Origin: Undibacterium sp. CCC3.4
GTDB lineage: Bacteria; Pseudomonadota; Gammaproteobacteria; Burkholderiales; Burkholderiaceae_D
Reading direction: 5' to 3'
NCBI RefSeq assembly: GCF_034347425.1
Contig: NZ_CP133779.1
Span: 2,356,001 to 2,420,000, forward strand
Length of the DNA: 64,000 nt
Of the stretch, positions 36,002-45,163 are shown one piece after another. The notes beneath the pieces were generated by a model, which was not told the DNA's origin, did no database searches, and was given only the letters and a program-made list of their open reading frames with translations. Every line of letters begins with the position of its first letter. Position 1 is the stretch's first letter. The translations under genes and the position numbers were made by a program.

Positions 36002-36209
36002 CTTGATTTGCTAATGAAAAGAAATAAATGAGGTCAAAAAAATTCGGCAGCGCGAGGTCGCTGAGGAGCATCGGCAAAATGTGAACTAGCTCAACAACAA
36101 TATGGCGTGCAGCGGTTTCGCAGCAGCGCGACTGCAAGCTAGAATGAAGGATAAGAATGTAGCATAGAAAGCTGGTTTTTGATCCGAAAGTGCCGAATTT
36201 GCGCCGATT

Positions 36210-37643
36210 TCAAGCTGTTTTCAAAGCCTGCTTGAGAAAATCCCACAGACCAGAGTCAGACATGGCGGCGATGTTGATGCGCATCTTGGTCGATGGAGCT
36301 TGATGCGGTGAGAATAGGCTGCCAGGCGCGAGCAAATATCCCTGTTCCATGGCTTGCTCGGTGAGTCGATTGGTATCGATACCGGTCTCGGTCCACAGGA
36401 ACATGCCGGCCGGGGTACGGTATTCGACCTTGATACCAATATCTTCGAGGCGTTTGGTCACGTCATCGCGTACCGCATCGAGTTTCACGCGGATGCGGTC
36501 GACATGCTTGCGGTAATGGCCTTCCGAGAGCACTTTATAGACTACCCGTTCACCTATTTCGGTGCTTGTCAGATTAGACAGCATTTTGCGATCGGACAAG
36601 CGTATCGCCAGTTCAGGCGAGGTGGCGATGAAGCCGACGCGTAAATTGGCCGCCAAGGATTTGGAAAAACCGCCCAGATAGATGACGCGCTGCAACTGAT
36701 CGAGTGCAGCGATACGGGTGGCCGGCTGGACTGCGGTTCCGGGGTGCATGTCGCAGTAAATATCATCTTCGACGATCATGAAATCATGCAACTCGGCCGT
36801 TTTCAAGACTTGGAAGGCCTTGGCGGCAGACAGCGAGGTCGAGGTCGGATTATGCATGACCGAATTGATGATGTAGAGCTTGGGTTTGTGGATCGCTGCC
36901 AATTCAGCCAGTTTGGCAACATCGGGACCATCATGCAGGCGGGGAATGCCTATCACTTTGGCGCCGAGTATGGCAAACGAACCGAACATCAGAAACCAGG
37001 CCGGATCATCGACGAAAATCGTGTCGCCGGGACGGGTGAATTCACGCGCCACCAAGTCGAGCGCCTGAGTCACGCCGCTGGTGGTGACGATTTGTTCTGG
37101 GGCTGCAGCAATTTCGAGTTCGGCTAGTTTCAGTTGCAATTGCTGGCGTAACGGTAGAAAACCCTGGGGCACGCCGTAATGCAGCAGCAAATTTTGGTTC
37201 AGGCGACTGATCGCGCGCAAACCGTTGGCCACCAATTCACCGTCCAGCCAGTCGTGCGGCAGTACGCCCGAACCCGGCATTTTTTGCGGGGGCAATTGGC
37301 GGAACATATTTCTGACCAGCCAAACCACATCGAGTTGCTGACTGCCGCTCAGCACCGGCGTTGCTGCAGCGCTAGCGCTAGCGGCCAGCATAGGGGCGCG
37401 TTCGCGCACGAAAAATCCGGCACCGCGGCGCGATTCCAAGTAGCCGTGGGCAACCAAGCGGTCATAGGCTTCGACGACCGTGAAGCGCGAGACACCCTGT
37501 TCATCGGCAAACTGGCGTATCGATGGCATGCGCGCACCGGTACGCAGCAATTTATCGTCGATGCGATTGGCTACTGCCGTGACGATTTGCTCGACCAAAG
37601 AGGTGCCGGAATCGCGAGAAAGGTAAAACATCGCAGCTTGCAT
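36210..37643 (-). CDS. MocR/PdxR-type transcription regulator (GntR HTH plus aminotransferase fold)
   Basis: The 477-residue regulator has a GntR winged helix (about 1-75: LRTGARMPSIRQFADEQGVSRFTVVEAYDRLVAHGYLESRRGAGFFV) joined to a fold-type I aminotransferase domain. The PLP lysine lies in YLGGFSKSLAANLRVG. MocR proteins sense PLP or amino compounds and often control a divergent gene, here the LysE-type exporter. A candidate operator pair ACAGTA/TACTGT lies at 37681-37719 in the 273-bp gap. Confidence 0.93.
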   Translation of the reverse strand: MQAAMFYLSRDSGTSLVEQIVTAVANRIDDKLLRTGARMPSIRQFADEQGVSRFTVVEAYDRLVAHGYLESRRGAGFFVRERAPMLAASASAAATPVLSGSQQLDVVWLVRNMFRQLPPQKMPGSGVLPHDWLDGELVANGLRAISRLNQNLLLHYGVPQGFLPLRQQLQLKLAELEIAAAPEQIVTTSGVTQALDLVAREFTRPGDTIFVDDPAWFLMFGSFAILGAKVIGIPRLHDGPDVAKLAELAAIHKPKLYIINSVMHNPTSTSLSAAKAFQVLKTAELHDFMIVEDDIYCDMHPGTAVQPATRIAALDQLQRVIYLGGFSKSLAANLRVGFIATSPELAIRLSDRKMLSNLTSTEIGERVVYKVLSEGHYRKHVDRIRVKLDAVRDDVTKRLEDIGIKVEYRTPAGMFLWTETGIDTNRLTEQAMEQGYLLAPGSLFSPHQAPSTKMRINIAAMSDSGLWDFLKQALKTA

Positions 37644-37916
37644 GGAATTTTCTTGAGCGTGTATTGGAGAAATGACCGGAACAGTATGTTAATTAACTGC
37701 TTTTGTGTATCGGTACTGTATTGGAAATTGCGTTTAGGATAGCATAAGCCTGAACGGACAGGAATGCGAACAGTGCAATTGATCTATATTTAATCAAACA
37801 GGGGCAAGGATGGAAACCTTCACATATTCGCAACAATTTCAGCCGGACGTAGCTGCACTGCCGTCGCTACGGGCCGACGTCCTATGCCGCTGCGCGCGAT
37901 TAGCGGAGGAATTGTC

Positions 37917-38513
37917 ATGCCTTTGAGCGAATTCATTGCTTTTTCCTTATTCGCGTGGATAGGTTCGTTTACCCCGGGGCCGAATGTTGCCATCGCCGCC
38001 ACGACTGGCGTCAACCATGGCTTGCGCGCCGCTTTACCGCAAGTGATCGGTGTGCCACTCGGTTTTGTCATCCTGATGTGGGCGATTGGCAGTGGCGGAG
38101 CTTGGATCTTGCAAGGCCATGCCACTCTGTTATTTTCGATGAAACTGGTGGGGAATGCTTATCTGCTGTGGTTGGCTTGGCGCCTGTGTTTTTCGGCAAC
38201 GCTGTCGAATAGCAAAAGCACGCAAGCCTTGAGCGTGCCGCAGGCGGCGATGTTTCAGATCGTCAATCCGAAAGCGTGGATGATGTTGGTGGCCGTCACC
38301 TCCACCTATGCGATAGGACAAACGCATTTTTTCAGTCGCATGGCTTGGATGAGTCTCGGCTTCGCCATACCCTGCGCCCTGAGCGTATTCGCTTGGGCTT
38401 GGATGGGCGATAAGTTGCGACAATATTTGCAGGTCGGTCAGCGTTTGCGCTGTTTTAATTTGGGTATGGGCGTGGCACTGGCCTTGACCGCCGTGTGGAT
38501 GTTTTCTTTGTAG
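37917..38513 (+). CDS. LysE/RhtB family amino acid exporter
   Basis: The 198-residue membrane protein has the LysE/RhtB signature SFTPGPNVAIAATTGVNHGLRAALPQVIGVPLGF and about five to six transmembrane segments. Family members export amino acids such as lysine, threonine or homoserine. GGAGGA lies 6 bp before ATG 37917, which decides the start over the in-frame ATG at 37884. It is divergent from the MocR regulator, probably its controller. Substrate unknown. Confidence 0.92.
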   Translation: MPLSEFIAFSLFAWIGSFTPGPNVAIAATTGVNHGLRAALPQVIGVPLGFVILMWAIGSGGAWILQGHATLLFSMKLVGNAYLLWLAWRLCFSATLSNSKSTQALSVPQAAMFQIVNPKAWMMLVAVTSTYAIGQTHFFSRMAWMSLGFAIPCALSVFAWAWMGDKLRQYLQVGQRLRCFNLGMGVALALTAVWMFSL

Positions 38514-38748
38514 TTGGCCGTGGCTGTACAATCGGCGGCCACGCTACCCCAATTCTCATGGGAACCGAATTAAATCAGTGCCGGGCGATGATATTGGGGG
38601 TGGTCACAGGTTTAGTGCAGGCTTACAATAGCAGGCTGTGCGCTTGCTGCCGGCTTTTGTAGGGCGTTTAGCGACACACCCAAGAATTCACCGGCTTGCC
38701 TTGTTATAAAGGCAGCCTGTTTTGTTTATTTTATCTAGGAAGATCATC

Positions 38749-39207
38749 ATGCCAGTATCCGAACGACTGTACGCGCTCAATATCACTCTGCCACCGGTGG
38801 TCGCACCGGCTGCCGCGTATGTGATGCATGCTCAAACCGGCAACACCGTGTTTTTATCCGGTCATCTTGCCAAGAAAGATGGCAAAGTTTGGGTTGGCCA
38901 GCTTGGCAAAAATATCACGACGGAAGAAGGTAAACTGGCTGCGCGTGGCATCGCGATCGATTTGATCGCTACCTTACAAGATGCTTGCGGTGGCAATTTG
39001 TCGCGCGTTAAGCGTATCGTCAAAGTAATGAGTTTAGTGAATTCTACCGGTGATTTCACCGAGCAACATCTGGTTACTAACGGCGCCTCGGAATTGCTGG
39101 TCGAAGTGTTTGGCGATGCCGGTAAGCATGCTCGTTCAGCTTTCGGTGTGGCACAAATTCCTATGGGTGCCTGCGTAGAAATCGAAATGATCGTCGAAAT
39201 CGACTGA
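38749..39207 (+). CDS. RidA family enamine/imine deaminase
   Basis: The 152-residue RidA-like protein carries the family pattern GNTVFLSGHLAKKDG and the C-terminal ARSAFGVAQIPMGACVEIEMI with its catalytic Arg and Glu. RidA hydrolyses reactive enamines and imines released by PLP enzymes. The next gene, 89 bp away on the same strand, is a PLP aminotransferase, which fits that role. Start follows AGGAAG. The length exceeds the usual 125-130 residues because the protein has a short extra N-terminus. Confidence 0.92.
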   Translation: MPVSERLYALNITLPPVVAPAAAYVMHAQTGNTVFLSGHLAKKDGKVWVGQLGKNITTEEGKLAARGIAIDLIATLQDACGGNLSRVKRIVKVMSLVNSTGDFTEQHLVTNGASELLVEVFGDAGKHARSAFGVAQIPMGACVEIEMIVEID

Positions 39208-39296
39208 TCATTGACCTATCGCCGTCACACTGTTTTTCAGGTGACGGCATGAAAACAACACTTTGCCTGTAAGGCATGACTTTGAGTGAGACCCGC

Positions 39297-40490
39297 ATGA
39301 AACTTGAAAATCCTACCCCTATCGATTGGAAATTTTCCGTACGCGCCGAGCAGTTGCAAAGCTCGGTGATACGCGAGATATTAAAAGTGACCATGCGTCC
39401 CGAAGTCATTTCTTTCGCCGGTGGTCTGCCTTCGCCGGAAACCTTCCCGGTTGAGCGCATGAAGGCGGCGTTTGATAAGGTTTTGTCAACGCAAGGTAAA
39501 TCGGCGCTGCAATACGGCCCGACTGATGGCTACGCGCCACTGCGTGAATTTTTGGCAGCCTCGCTGTCTACTGCCGATTGCAGCATTTCACCGGACCAAA
39601 TTTTGATGGTATCGGGTTCGCAGCAAGGCCTGGACTTGCTCGGTAAAGTGTTGATCGATGAAGGCAGCAAGATTTTGGTCGAGACCCCGAGTTATCTCGG
39701 TGCCTTGCAAGCTTTTTCCGTCTACCAGCCGGAGTTCGTCTCGGTTGATACCGATGAAAATGGCGTCTTGCCTGCCTCAGTTGCTGCCAACGGTGCCGGC
39801 GCGCGTTTGATGTATGCCTTGCCGAATTTTCAAAATCCTACCGGCCGCACGCTCTCGCTGGAACGTCGCCTTGAACTGGTGGAAACCTGCGCGCGCATGG
39901 GTATTCCGCTGATTGAAGATAACCCTTACGGCGATTTGTGCTATACCGGCGAACCCTTGCCGAAGATGTTGAACATGAACCCGGCTGGAGTCATTTATAT
40001 GGGCTCGTTCTCGAAAGTGCTCACGCCTGGCATTCGTCTCGGTTATGTGGTTGGTCCGGTGCCTTTGATACGCAAGCTTGAACAAGCCAAGCAAGCTGCT
40101 GATCTGCATACTGCCCAACTGACGCAAATGGTGGTGTATGAAGTGATTAAAGATGGCTTCCTCGATCAGCACATTCCGACTATCCGTACTTTTTATGCCG
40201 GTCAGTGTGCCGTCATGCTTGATGCTTTGAGCCGACATTTTCCGGTTGGCGTGGAATGGACGCATCCGGAAGGCGGCATGTTCATCTGGGTGACCTTGCC
40301 GGCACATATAGACAGTAAGCAATTGCTCGATGAAGCGATACAGCAAAATGTTGCCTTCGTACCCGGTGGACCATTTTATGCCAACGAGGGTGAAAAAAAT
40401 ACTTTGCGCCTGTCATTCGTGACCGTGTCGCCGGAGCGTATCAACGAAGGGATAGAGAAATTAGCCAAGTTGATCAAAGCAAAAATGTGA
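39297..40490 (+). CDS. PLP-dependent aminotransferase, 2-aminoadipate/LysN type
   Basis: The 397-residue fold-type I aminotransferase resembles 2-aminoadipate or aromatic/branched aminotransferases related to the MocR domain. Visible are VISFAGGLPSPETFP, LQYGPTDGYAPLREFLA, YALPNFQNPTGRTLS and the PLP lysine in GSFSKVLTPGIRLGYVVGP. Amino-donor specificity cannot be read from sequence. ATG 39297 is preferred over 39276, whose upstream region offers no spaced ribosome site. Confidence 0.9.
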   Translation: MKLENPTPIDWKFSVRAEQLQSSVIREILKVTMRPEVISFAGGLPSPETFPVERMKAAFDKVLSTQGKSALQYGPTDGYAPLREFLAASLSTADCSISPDQILMVSGSQQGLDLLGKVLIDEGSKILVETPSYLGALQAFSVYQPEFVSVDTDENGVLPASVAANGAGARLMYALPNFQNPTGRTLSLERRLELVETCARMGIPLIEDNPYGDLCYTGEPLPKMLNMNPAGVIYMGSFSKVLTPGIRLGYVVGPVPLIRKLEQAKQAADLHTAQLTQMVVYEVIKDGFLDQHIPTIRTFYAGQCAVMLDALSRHFPVGVEWTHPEGGMFIWVTLPAHIDSKQLLDEAIQQNVAFVPGGPFYANEGEKNTLRLSFVTVSPERINEGIEKLAKLIKAKM

Positions 40491-40509
40491 TTCGTTTTCA
40501 CTCAGTCCG

Positions 40510-40539
40510 ACCCGCCTGTTGTCCGGCGGGTTTTTTTTT
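40510..40539 (+). terminator. Rho-independent terminator after the aminotransferase
   Basis: ACCCGCC and GGCGGGT form a 7-bp stem with an 8-nt loop, followed by T8-9, 20 bp after the stop codon. Confidence 0.92.
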
Positions 40540-40706
40540 GTTCGAATAATAAGGAATCGATATTTTTCTTAAATTTTAAGCAATTTTATTCTTTGTAAGG
40601 ACAGTAATTAATTTGTTCCTACAGGCTCAGCGCAGCTTGCTTAGTGTCTGTGTGCAGGTTAGACTTCAAAATCGAATCAGAGTTGTTGCAAAGAAAAGGC
40701 TGCAGT

Positions 40707-41531
40707 ATGGGGAAAAGATGGAAATCGGAATCGTTTGGCGTGCTGCGCTTGCTTGGCATGGCCAGCTTGCTTTGCGCTCAATTATGGGCCGCTACAGCAG
40801 TTGCTGATGAATGCAAAAAGCTGATCGCCACCGGTAATCCTGAATATCCTCCTTTCCTATGGCGCAATCCCGATGATGACAGCCATCTCATCGGTGCCAG
40901 TACTGAACTCATGCAAGCCATCGCTGCCGAAATCGGCATTCCCATCGAGGTCCGTTACGTGGGGCCATGGGCACGGGTGCAGGAAGAAGCCAAGCTCGGC
41001 CACGTCGATTTATTGGCTGGTGCGTTTCTGACCATTCCGCGTATGGAATACATGGATTATTTTTATCCGCGTTTGCGCGAAACGCGCAGTGTCATCTGGA
41101 CTCGCAAAAACAGCCGAATGACATACAGAAATTGGTCTGATCTGGCTGGAAAAACCGGTATTACGGTCATCAATAACAGCTTTGGTGAAGAGTTTGATCG
41201 CTACGCTAAAGAATCACTCAAATTTTCTACCGTACCCAGTTTAGAGCAGGCGTTTCTGCTGCTCAACATGTCGCGTGCCGATTACTTGATTTACGAAGAA
41301 GACCCGGGCTTGGCATATGTTGCCAAATTGAATATGACGAATATCAAAGCACTTGACTCGGCCATCACCAATGAAAATCTGTATCTCACCTTGTCGCATA
41401 AATCACCGTGCAATACGCCGGAATTACGTGGCCGCATTGCCAAAGCTTTGTACAAACTCGACAAACAGAATTTGATGAATAAACTGGTTGCAAGCAATAT
41501 TCAATTGTGGCGCAAGCAGCAGTCTAAGTAA
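40707..41531 (+). CDS. Periplasmic solute-binding protein (SBP_bac_3) paired with a histidine kinase
   Basis: The 274-residue protein has a signal sequence (about 1-33, ending AVADE) and the SBP_bac_3 pattern: LIATGNPEYPPFLW, GASTELMQAIAAEIGIPIEVRYVGPWARVQEEAKLGHVD and LAGKTGITVINNSFGEEFD. It ends 18 bp before a membrane histidine kinase gene. It may present a ligand to that kinase rather than serve import, since no permease or ATPase gene follows. ATG 40707 has AAAGG 7 bp upstream. Confidence 0.88.
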   Translation: MGKRWKSESFGVLRLLGMASLLCAQLWAATAVADECKKLIATGNPEYPPFLWRNPDDDSHLIGASTELMQAIAAEIGIPIEVRYVGPWARVQEEAKLGHVDLLAGAFLTIPRMEYMDYFYPRLRETRSVIWTRKNSRMTYRNWSDLAGKTGITVINNSFGEEFDRYAKESLKFSTVPSLEQAFLLLNMSRADYLIYEEDPGLAYVAKLNMTNIKALDSAITNENLYLTLSHKSPCNTPELRGRIAKALYKLDKQNLMNKLVASNIQLWRKQQSK

Positions 41532-41549
41532 CGGACTGTCGAGGTAACA

Positions 41550-43535
41550 TTGGTTTTCCGTAAACTTTCCCTCCGACAAATATCGATCTTAGGCGTCGCT
41601 TCCGGCATTTTGTTGCCAGCGCTGGTATTTGGTTATTTTGTGCTGGTAGCACGCTATGAGCGTGAATTACAGATACGCGTGCATGCGCCGATGGCGCAAA
41701 ATGCTGACATGTTGTCGAAAGCGATGGAAATTCCCATCTGGAATGTCGACAAAGAAGTTGGCAAGCAATTCGTCGCGGCAGTCATGCGCAATCGCGAAGT
41801 CGTCAGCGTGGTCATCACAGATGAGGCTGCCAATGTCTTTGTACGCGCTGATAAAGTGTATGGCAAAGGTGCGCGGGTACTCAGCGATCACCGGCCCATC
41901 ATCTTCAATCATAAATTGATTGGCAATGTAACCATCGAATTGACCACAGAGTTTGTTGATCGCGACTTACTCGATGATTTTTTTAAACTGGTCGCCGGCT
42001 TGGTGGGGCAAGTGATTTTTTCCTTTGCGCTGATCTGGTTCTTGTTCGATCGCCGTATTGTTCGGCCGATACAGCAATTGCAGCGCGTCACGGAGCGCTT
42101 GGCCAGCGGCAAACTTAATGAACCGCTGGAATGGCAACGCCATGATGAAATCGGCAATCTTGCTGCCGGTTTGAACAAGATGCGCTTGAACCTCGGGGAA
42201 CTGATTGCCCAGCGTGAGCAGCAAAATATAGCCTTGCAGCGAGAGTTGCAGGAACGTTTGCGCGTGGAGCAAATTTTGCGCGAAACAGAAGAAAAATTCA
42301 TGGCAATTTTCCAAGCCTCACCGGTGGCCATGACCGTGCTGCGCAAGGAGCAGCGCTATCGCATGGTTGCGGTCAATGATGCTTGGGTGCGCCAGTTTGC
42401 TTGGCCGGCTGCCGTCATTCTCAATGAACTTAGTATCCAAGACAGTCTGTGGCGCAATCCGGAAGATTTTCAGAATATGCTGCGCTTGCTTGAGCGGGAC
42501 GGTGAAATGCCAAGCAGTGAAGCGTGGTTCCGCTGTGGCCGTCACGAACAACTGCTGCTGTGTCAGGTGTCGGGCCGCATGATACGCATTGCCGGTGAAC
42601 CCTTGTTGATTCTGGTCCTCGAAGATATCACTGAAAAACGTCAACATGAGCAAGACATTCGCAATATGAATCTCAATCTGGAATTGCGGGTTTCTGAACG
42701 TACCCATGAACTGGAAGAGTCGAACAGCGAATTGACGGTGGTATTGGAAAATTTACGGCGTGCGCAAAAAGAATTGTTGCGCACAGAAAAAATGGCAGCC
42801 TTAGGCTCACTGGTCGCCGGCGTCGCGCATGAGCTCAATACTCCGATCGGTACCAGCGTGACGGTAGCGAGTACCTTACAACAGCAAACCCAAGAAGTAT
42901 TGCAACAGCTGAATCAAGGGCTGCGTCGTTCCACACTCGAAACGTATTTGCAGAATGCCGGTCTTGGCACCGATTTACTGTTGCGTAACCTCAGCAAGGC
43001 CTCAGAGTTGGTGACCAGTTTCAAGCAAGTTGCAGTCGATCGTACCAGTGCCAATCGGCGCGTGTTCGCACTCAACGAAATGGTCGATGAACTGATCATG
43101 ACGCTTGGACCGATGATACGTAAGACCAAGCATGCGGTGAAGGCAGAAATTCCGGCGCGCATCATGATCGACAGTTATCCTGGCGCGCTCGGACAAGTGC
43201 TGACCAATTTGATCAACAACGCCTTCATTCACGCCTTCGATGCCGATCTCCGTGGGATGGTTCGCATCAGCGGACGCGTGCTGGACCGAGAAAATATCGA
43301 AATCATTGTCAGTGACGATGGCAAGGGTATTCCCGAGGCACATCTAGGACGCATTTTTGATCCCTTTTTTACGACCCGCTTGGGCCAAGGTGGCAGCGGC
43401 TTGGGCTTGCATATTGTTTATAATCTTGTCACCGAGGTATTGGGCGGCGAGATCAGTGTCGACAGCAGTGTGGGCAAAGGTACGCGATTCACGATGCTGA
43501 TTCCACGCATAGCCAAACAAGCTCAAACGCACTGA
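41550..43535 (+). CDS. Membrane sensor histidine kinase (HAMP-PAS-HisKA-HATPase)
   Basis: The 661-residue kinase has a transmembrane helix (about 13-33), a periplasmic sensor loop (about 34-148), a second helix (about 149-168) and HAMP. A PAS domain (about 250-370) and a coiled coil come next, then HisKA with phospho-acceptor His427 in GVAHELNTPIGT, and HATPase. N, G1, F and G2 boxes are seen as LINNAFIHAF, SDDGKGIP, DPFFTTRLG and GSGLGLHIV. The start is TTG, supported by GAGG 5 bp upstream; no ATG lies nearby. No response regulator is adjacent, so the output is unknown. Confidence 0.92.
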   Translation: MVFRKLSLRQISILGVASGILLPALVFGYFVLVARYERELQIRVHAPMAQNADMLSKAMEIPIWNVDKEVGKQFVAAVMRNREVVSVVITDEAANVFVRADKVYGKGARVLSDHRPIIFNHKLIGNVTIELTTEFVDRDLLDDFFKLVAGLVGQVIFSFALIWFLFDRRIVRPIQQLQRVTERLASGKLNEPLEWQRHDEIGNLAAGLNKMRLNLGELIAQREQQNIALQRELQERLRVEQILRETEEKFMAIFQASPVAMTVLRKEQRYRMVAVNDAWVRQFAWPAAVILNELSIQDSLWRNPEDFQNMLRLLERDGEMPSSEAWFRCGRHEQLLLCQVSGRMIRIAGEPLLILVLEDITEKRQHEQDIRNMNLNLELRVSERTHELEESNSELTVVLENLRRAQKELLRTEKMAALGSLVAGVAHELNTPIGTSVTVASTLQQQTQEVLQQLNQGLRRSTLETYLQNAGLGTDLLLRNLSKASELVTSFKQVAVDRTSANRRVFALNEMVDELIMTLGPMIRKTKHAVKAEIPARIMIDSYPGALGQVLTNLINNAFIHAFDADLRGMVRISGRVLDRENIEIIVSDDGKGIPEAHLGRIFDPFFTTRLGQGGSGLGLHIVYNLVTEVLGGEISVDSSVGKGTRFTMLIPRIAKQAQTH

Positions 43536-43627
43536 CGCGGCAGATGCGAGGACACGTAAGCCTGGTTCACCCAGCAAAAACGCTTCCCTTCTAGCATAGC
43601 GCTGCCACTTTCTGCTACAGTCACGCC

Positions 43628-44347
43628 ATGAGTAAATTATCTTTAGATCGTATCCTGCAGTCGCAGGGATTCGGAACACGCAAATATTGTCGTGAATTAG
43701 TCGCCGACGGCGAAGTCAGCATTGCCGGTGAAATTATTGAGCGCTATCAAACAACGGTGGAAACCGAGGGTTTGGTATATCGTATTTTTGATGAAGACTG
43801 GCAATACCGCGAGCATGTGTATATCGCGCTCAATAAACCGGCGAATTTTGAGTGTTCGCGCAAGCCCAGTCATCACCCTGGGGTCTTGAGTTTGTTGCCG
43901 GAACAATTCAGCTGGCGTGATGTACAACCGGTTGGGCGACTCGACCATGATACTACCGGCATGCTGTTGATGTCTGACGATGGCCCTTTTATACACGCGC
44001 AATCTTCGCCAAAGCGCCACATTCCCAAAATTTATCAAGCGACCACGGCAACCGAAGTGACGCCGGAATTGCTTGCGACCTTGCTCGCGGGTGTACAACT
44101 GCACGATGAGCCGGCACCGCTTGCCGCGCAATCATGCCGTCAGCTTGATACGCATAAAATTGAAATTATTCTTGAGCAGGGAAAATATCACCAGGTTAAG
44201 CGCATGCTGGCCGCTGCCGGTAATCATTGTGCAGCCTTGCAACGTAATGCAATTGGGCAGTTGACATTGAGTTCACTCAATCTCGCTGAGGGACAGTGGT
44301 GCTATCTGAGTGCAGAGCAAATGGCTTTGTTGGTACCCTCAGTGTGA
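43628..44347 (+). CDS. rsuA: 16S rRNA pseudouridine-516 synthase (RsuA family)
   Basis: The 239-residue enzyme has an N-terminal S4 domain (LDRILQSQGFGTRKYCRELVADGEV) and a pseudouridine synthase domain with the catalytic Asp in PVGRLDHDTTGMLLMSDDG. YHQVKRMLAAAGN completes the RsuA/RluE-type pattern. It most likely modifies U516 of 16S rRNA; a role on 23S rRNA is less likely from length and S4 domain. Confidence 0.9.
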   Translation: MSKLSLDRILQSQGFGTRKYCRELVADGEVSIAGEIIERYQTTVETEGLVYRIFDEDWQYREHVYIALNKPANFECSRKPSHHPGVLSLLPEQFSWRDVQPVGRLDHDTTGMLLMSDDGPFIHAQSSPKRHIPKIYQATTATEVTPELLATLLAGVQLHDEPAPLAAQSCRQLDTHKIEIILEQGKYHQVKRMLAAAGNHCAALQRNAIGQLTLSSLNLAEGQWCYLSAEQMALLVPSV

Positions 44348-44425
44348 TTTGTCGTATGTTCAGTGCTTGCAATGATGCGCGTTCAGACTCATACTTGCGT
44401 CATAATTGATGCCAGGAGTGCAGCC

Positions 44426-44626
44426 ATGAGAACTACCGTCACCATTGACGACGAACTGTATCGTCAAGCTCTTGAGATTGCCGACCCGTCCATGGATAAG
44501 GCCGATCTGTTTCGAGAAGCCATTAAAACCTTTGTACGCGTGCGTGCGGCCAAGCGTTTGGCGGCCTTGGGTGCAGCCATGCCCGAGATCGCTGAGGTCG
44601 CGCGCCGTCGCCCCGAGCCAGCCTGA
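44426..44626 (+). CDS. vapB: VapB-type antitoxin
   Basis: The 66-residue antitoxin has an N-terminal ribbon-helix-helix-like DNA-binding segment ([19 protein letters not shown]) and a basic, flexible C-terminus. It should bind and neutralise the VapC toxin and repress the operon. AGGAG lies 9 bp upstream of ATG 44426; the in-frame ATG at 44363 is unsupported. Its TGA overlaps the toxin ATG by one base. Confidence 0.9.
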   Translation: MRTTVTIDDELYRQALEIADPSMDKADLFREAIKTFVRVRAAKRLAALGAAMPEIAEVARRRPEPA

Positions 44627-45009
44627 TGAGTGGTGTACTGGTCGATACTTCGGTGTGGATTGACCATTTTCGGAATGGCAATGAGGTGCTGGAGAGTTTA
44701 CTAAGACGCGACTTGGCACTCACGCACCCCATGGTGATCGGCGAGATTGCTTGCGGCACACCGCCCGGCCCAAGGGCGCGAACCTTAGCCGACTTAGCTC
44801 TGCTTCCTATGGTTCAGCATGCCAGCCTGCACGAAACCATGGCGTTCATTGAGTCAGAGTCAATTTACGGGATGGGATGTGGGCTCGTTGACATGGTCTT
44901 GTTGAGCTCGACCTTACTGACCCCCGGCGCCAAGCTGTGGACGCTCGATCAGCGCTTGGCCGAATTGGCTGAGCGTTTCGGTGTGCTACATCGGGTCGCT
45001 GTGCACTGA
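44626..45009 (+). CDS. vapC: VapC-type PIN-domain toxin ribonuclease
   Basis: The 127-residue PIN-domain protein carries the acidic metal-binding set: Asp7 in VLVDTSVWIDHF, Glu in VIGEIACG, Asp in GLVDMVLLSS and Asp in LWTLDQRL. VapC toxins cleave RNA, often tRNA or rRNA. All four acids are present, so it appears active. It is translationally coupled to vapB. Confidence 0.93.
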   Translation: MSGVLVDTSVWIDHFRNGNEVLESLLRRDLALTHPMVIGEIACGTPPGPRARTLADLALLPMVQHASLHETMAFIESESIYGMGCGLVDMVLLSSTLLTPGAKLWTLDQRLAELAERFGVLHRVAVH

Positions 45010-45102
45010 GTTGCGCGCTATCACGCGCCACCTTTACCGGCGCTTCCCTGGATTAAATTACCACAGCAGCAAGAAATATTTCCCGCTTTCAAAATATCTC
45101 CC

Positions 45103-45134
45103 TATAATGCCGGTTCACGCTGAGCGAGTGTGAA
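45103..45134 (+). promoter_or_regulatory. TATAAT box and inverted repeat before the acyltransferase gene
   Basis: TATAAT at 45103-45108 is followed by TTCACGCT (45114-45121) and AGTGTGAA (45127-45134), an inverted repeat with one G-T mismatch. It spans the expected start site and may be an operator or a 5' RNA hairpin. No clear -35 is seen. Confidence 0.4.
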
Positions 45135-45163
45135 TTTATCTCTTTATTTCAAAGACTTACGGC

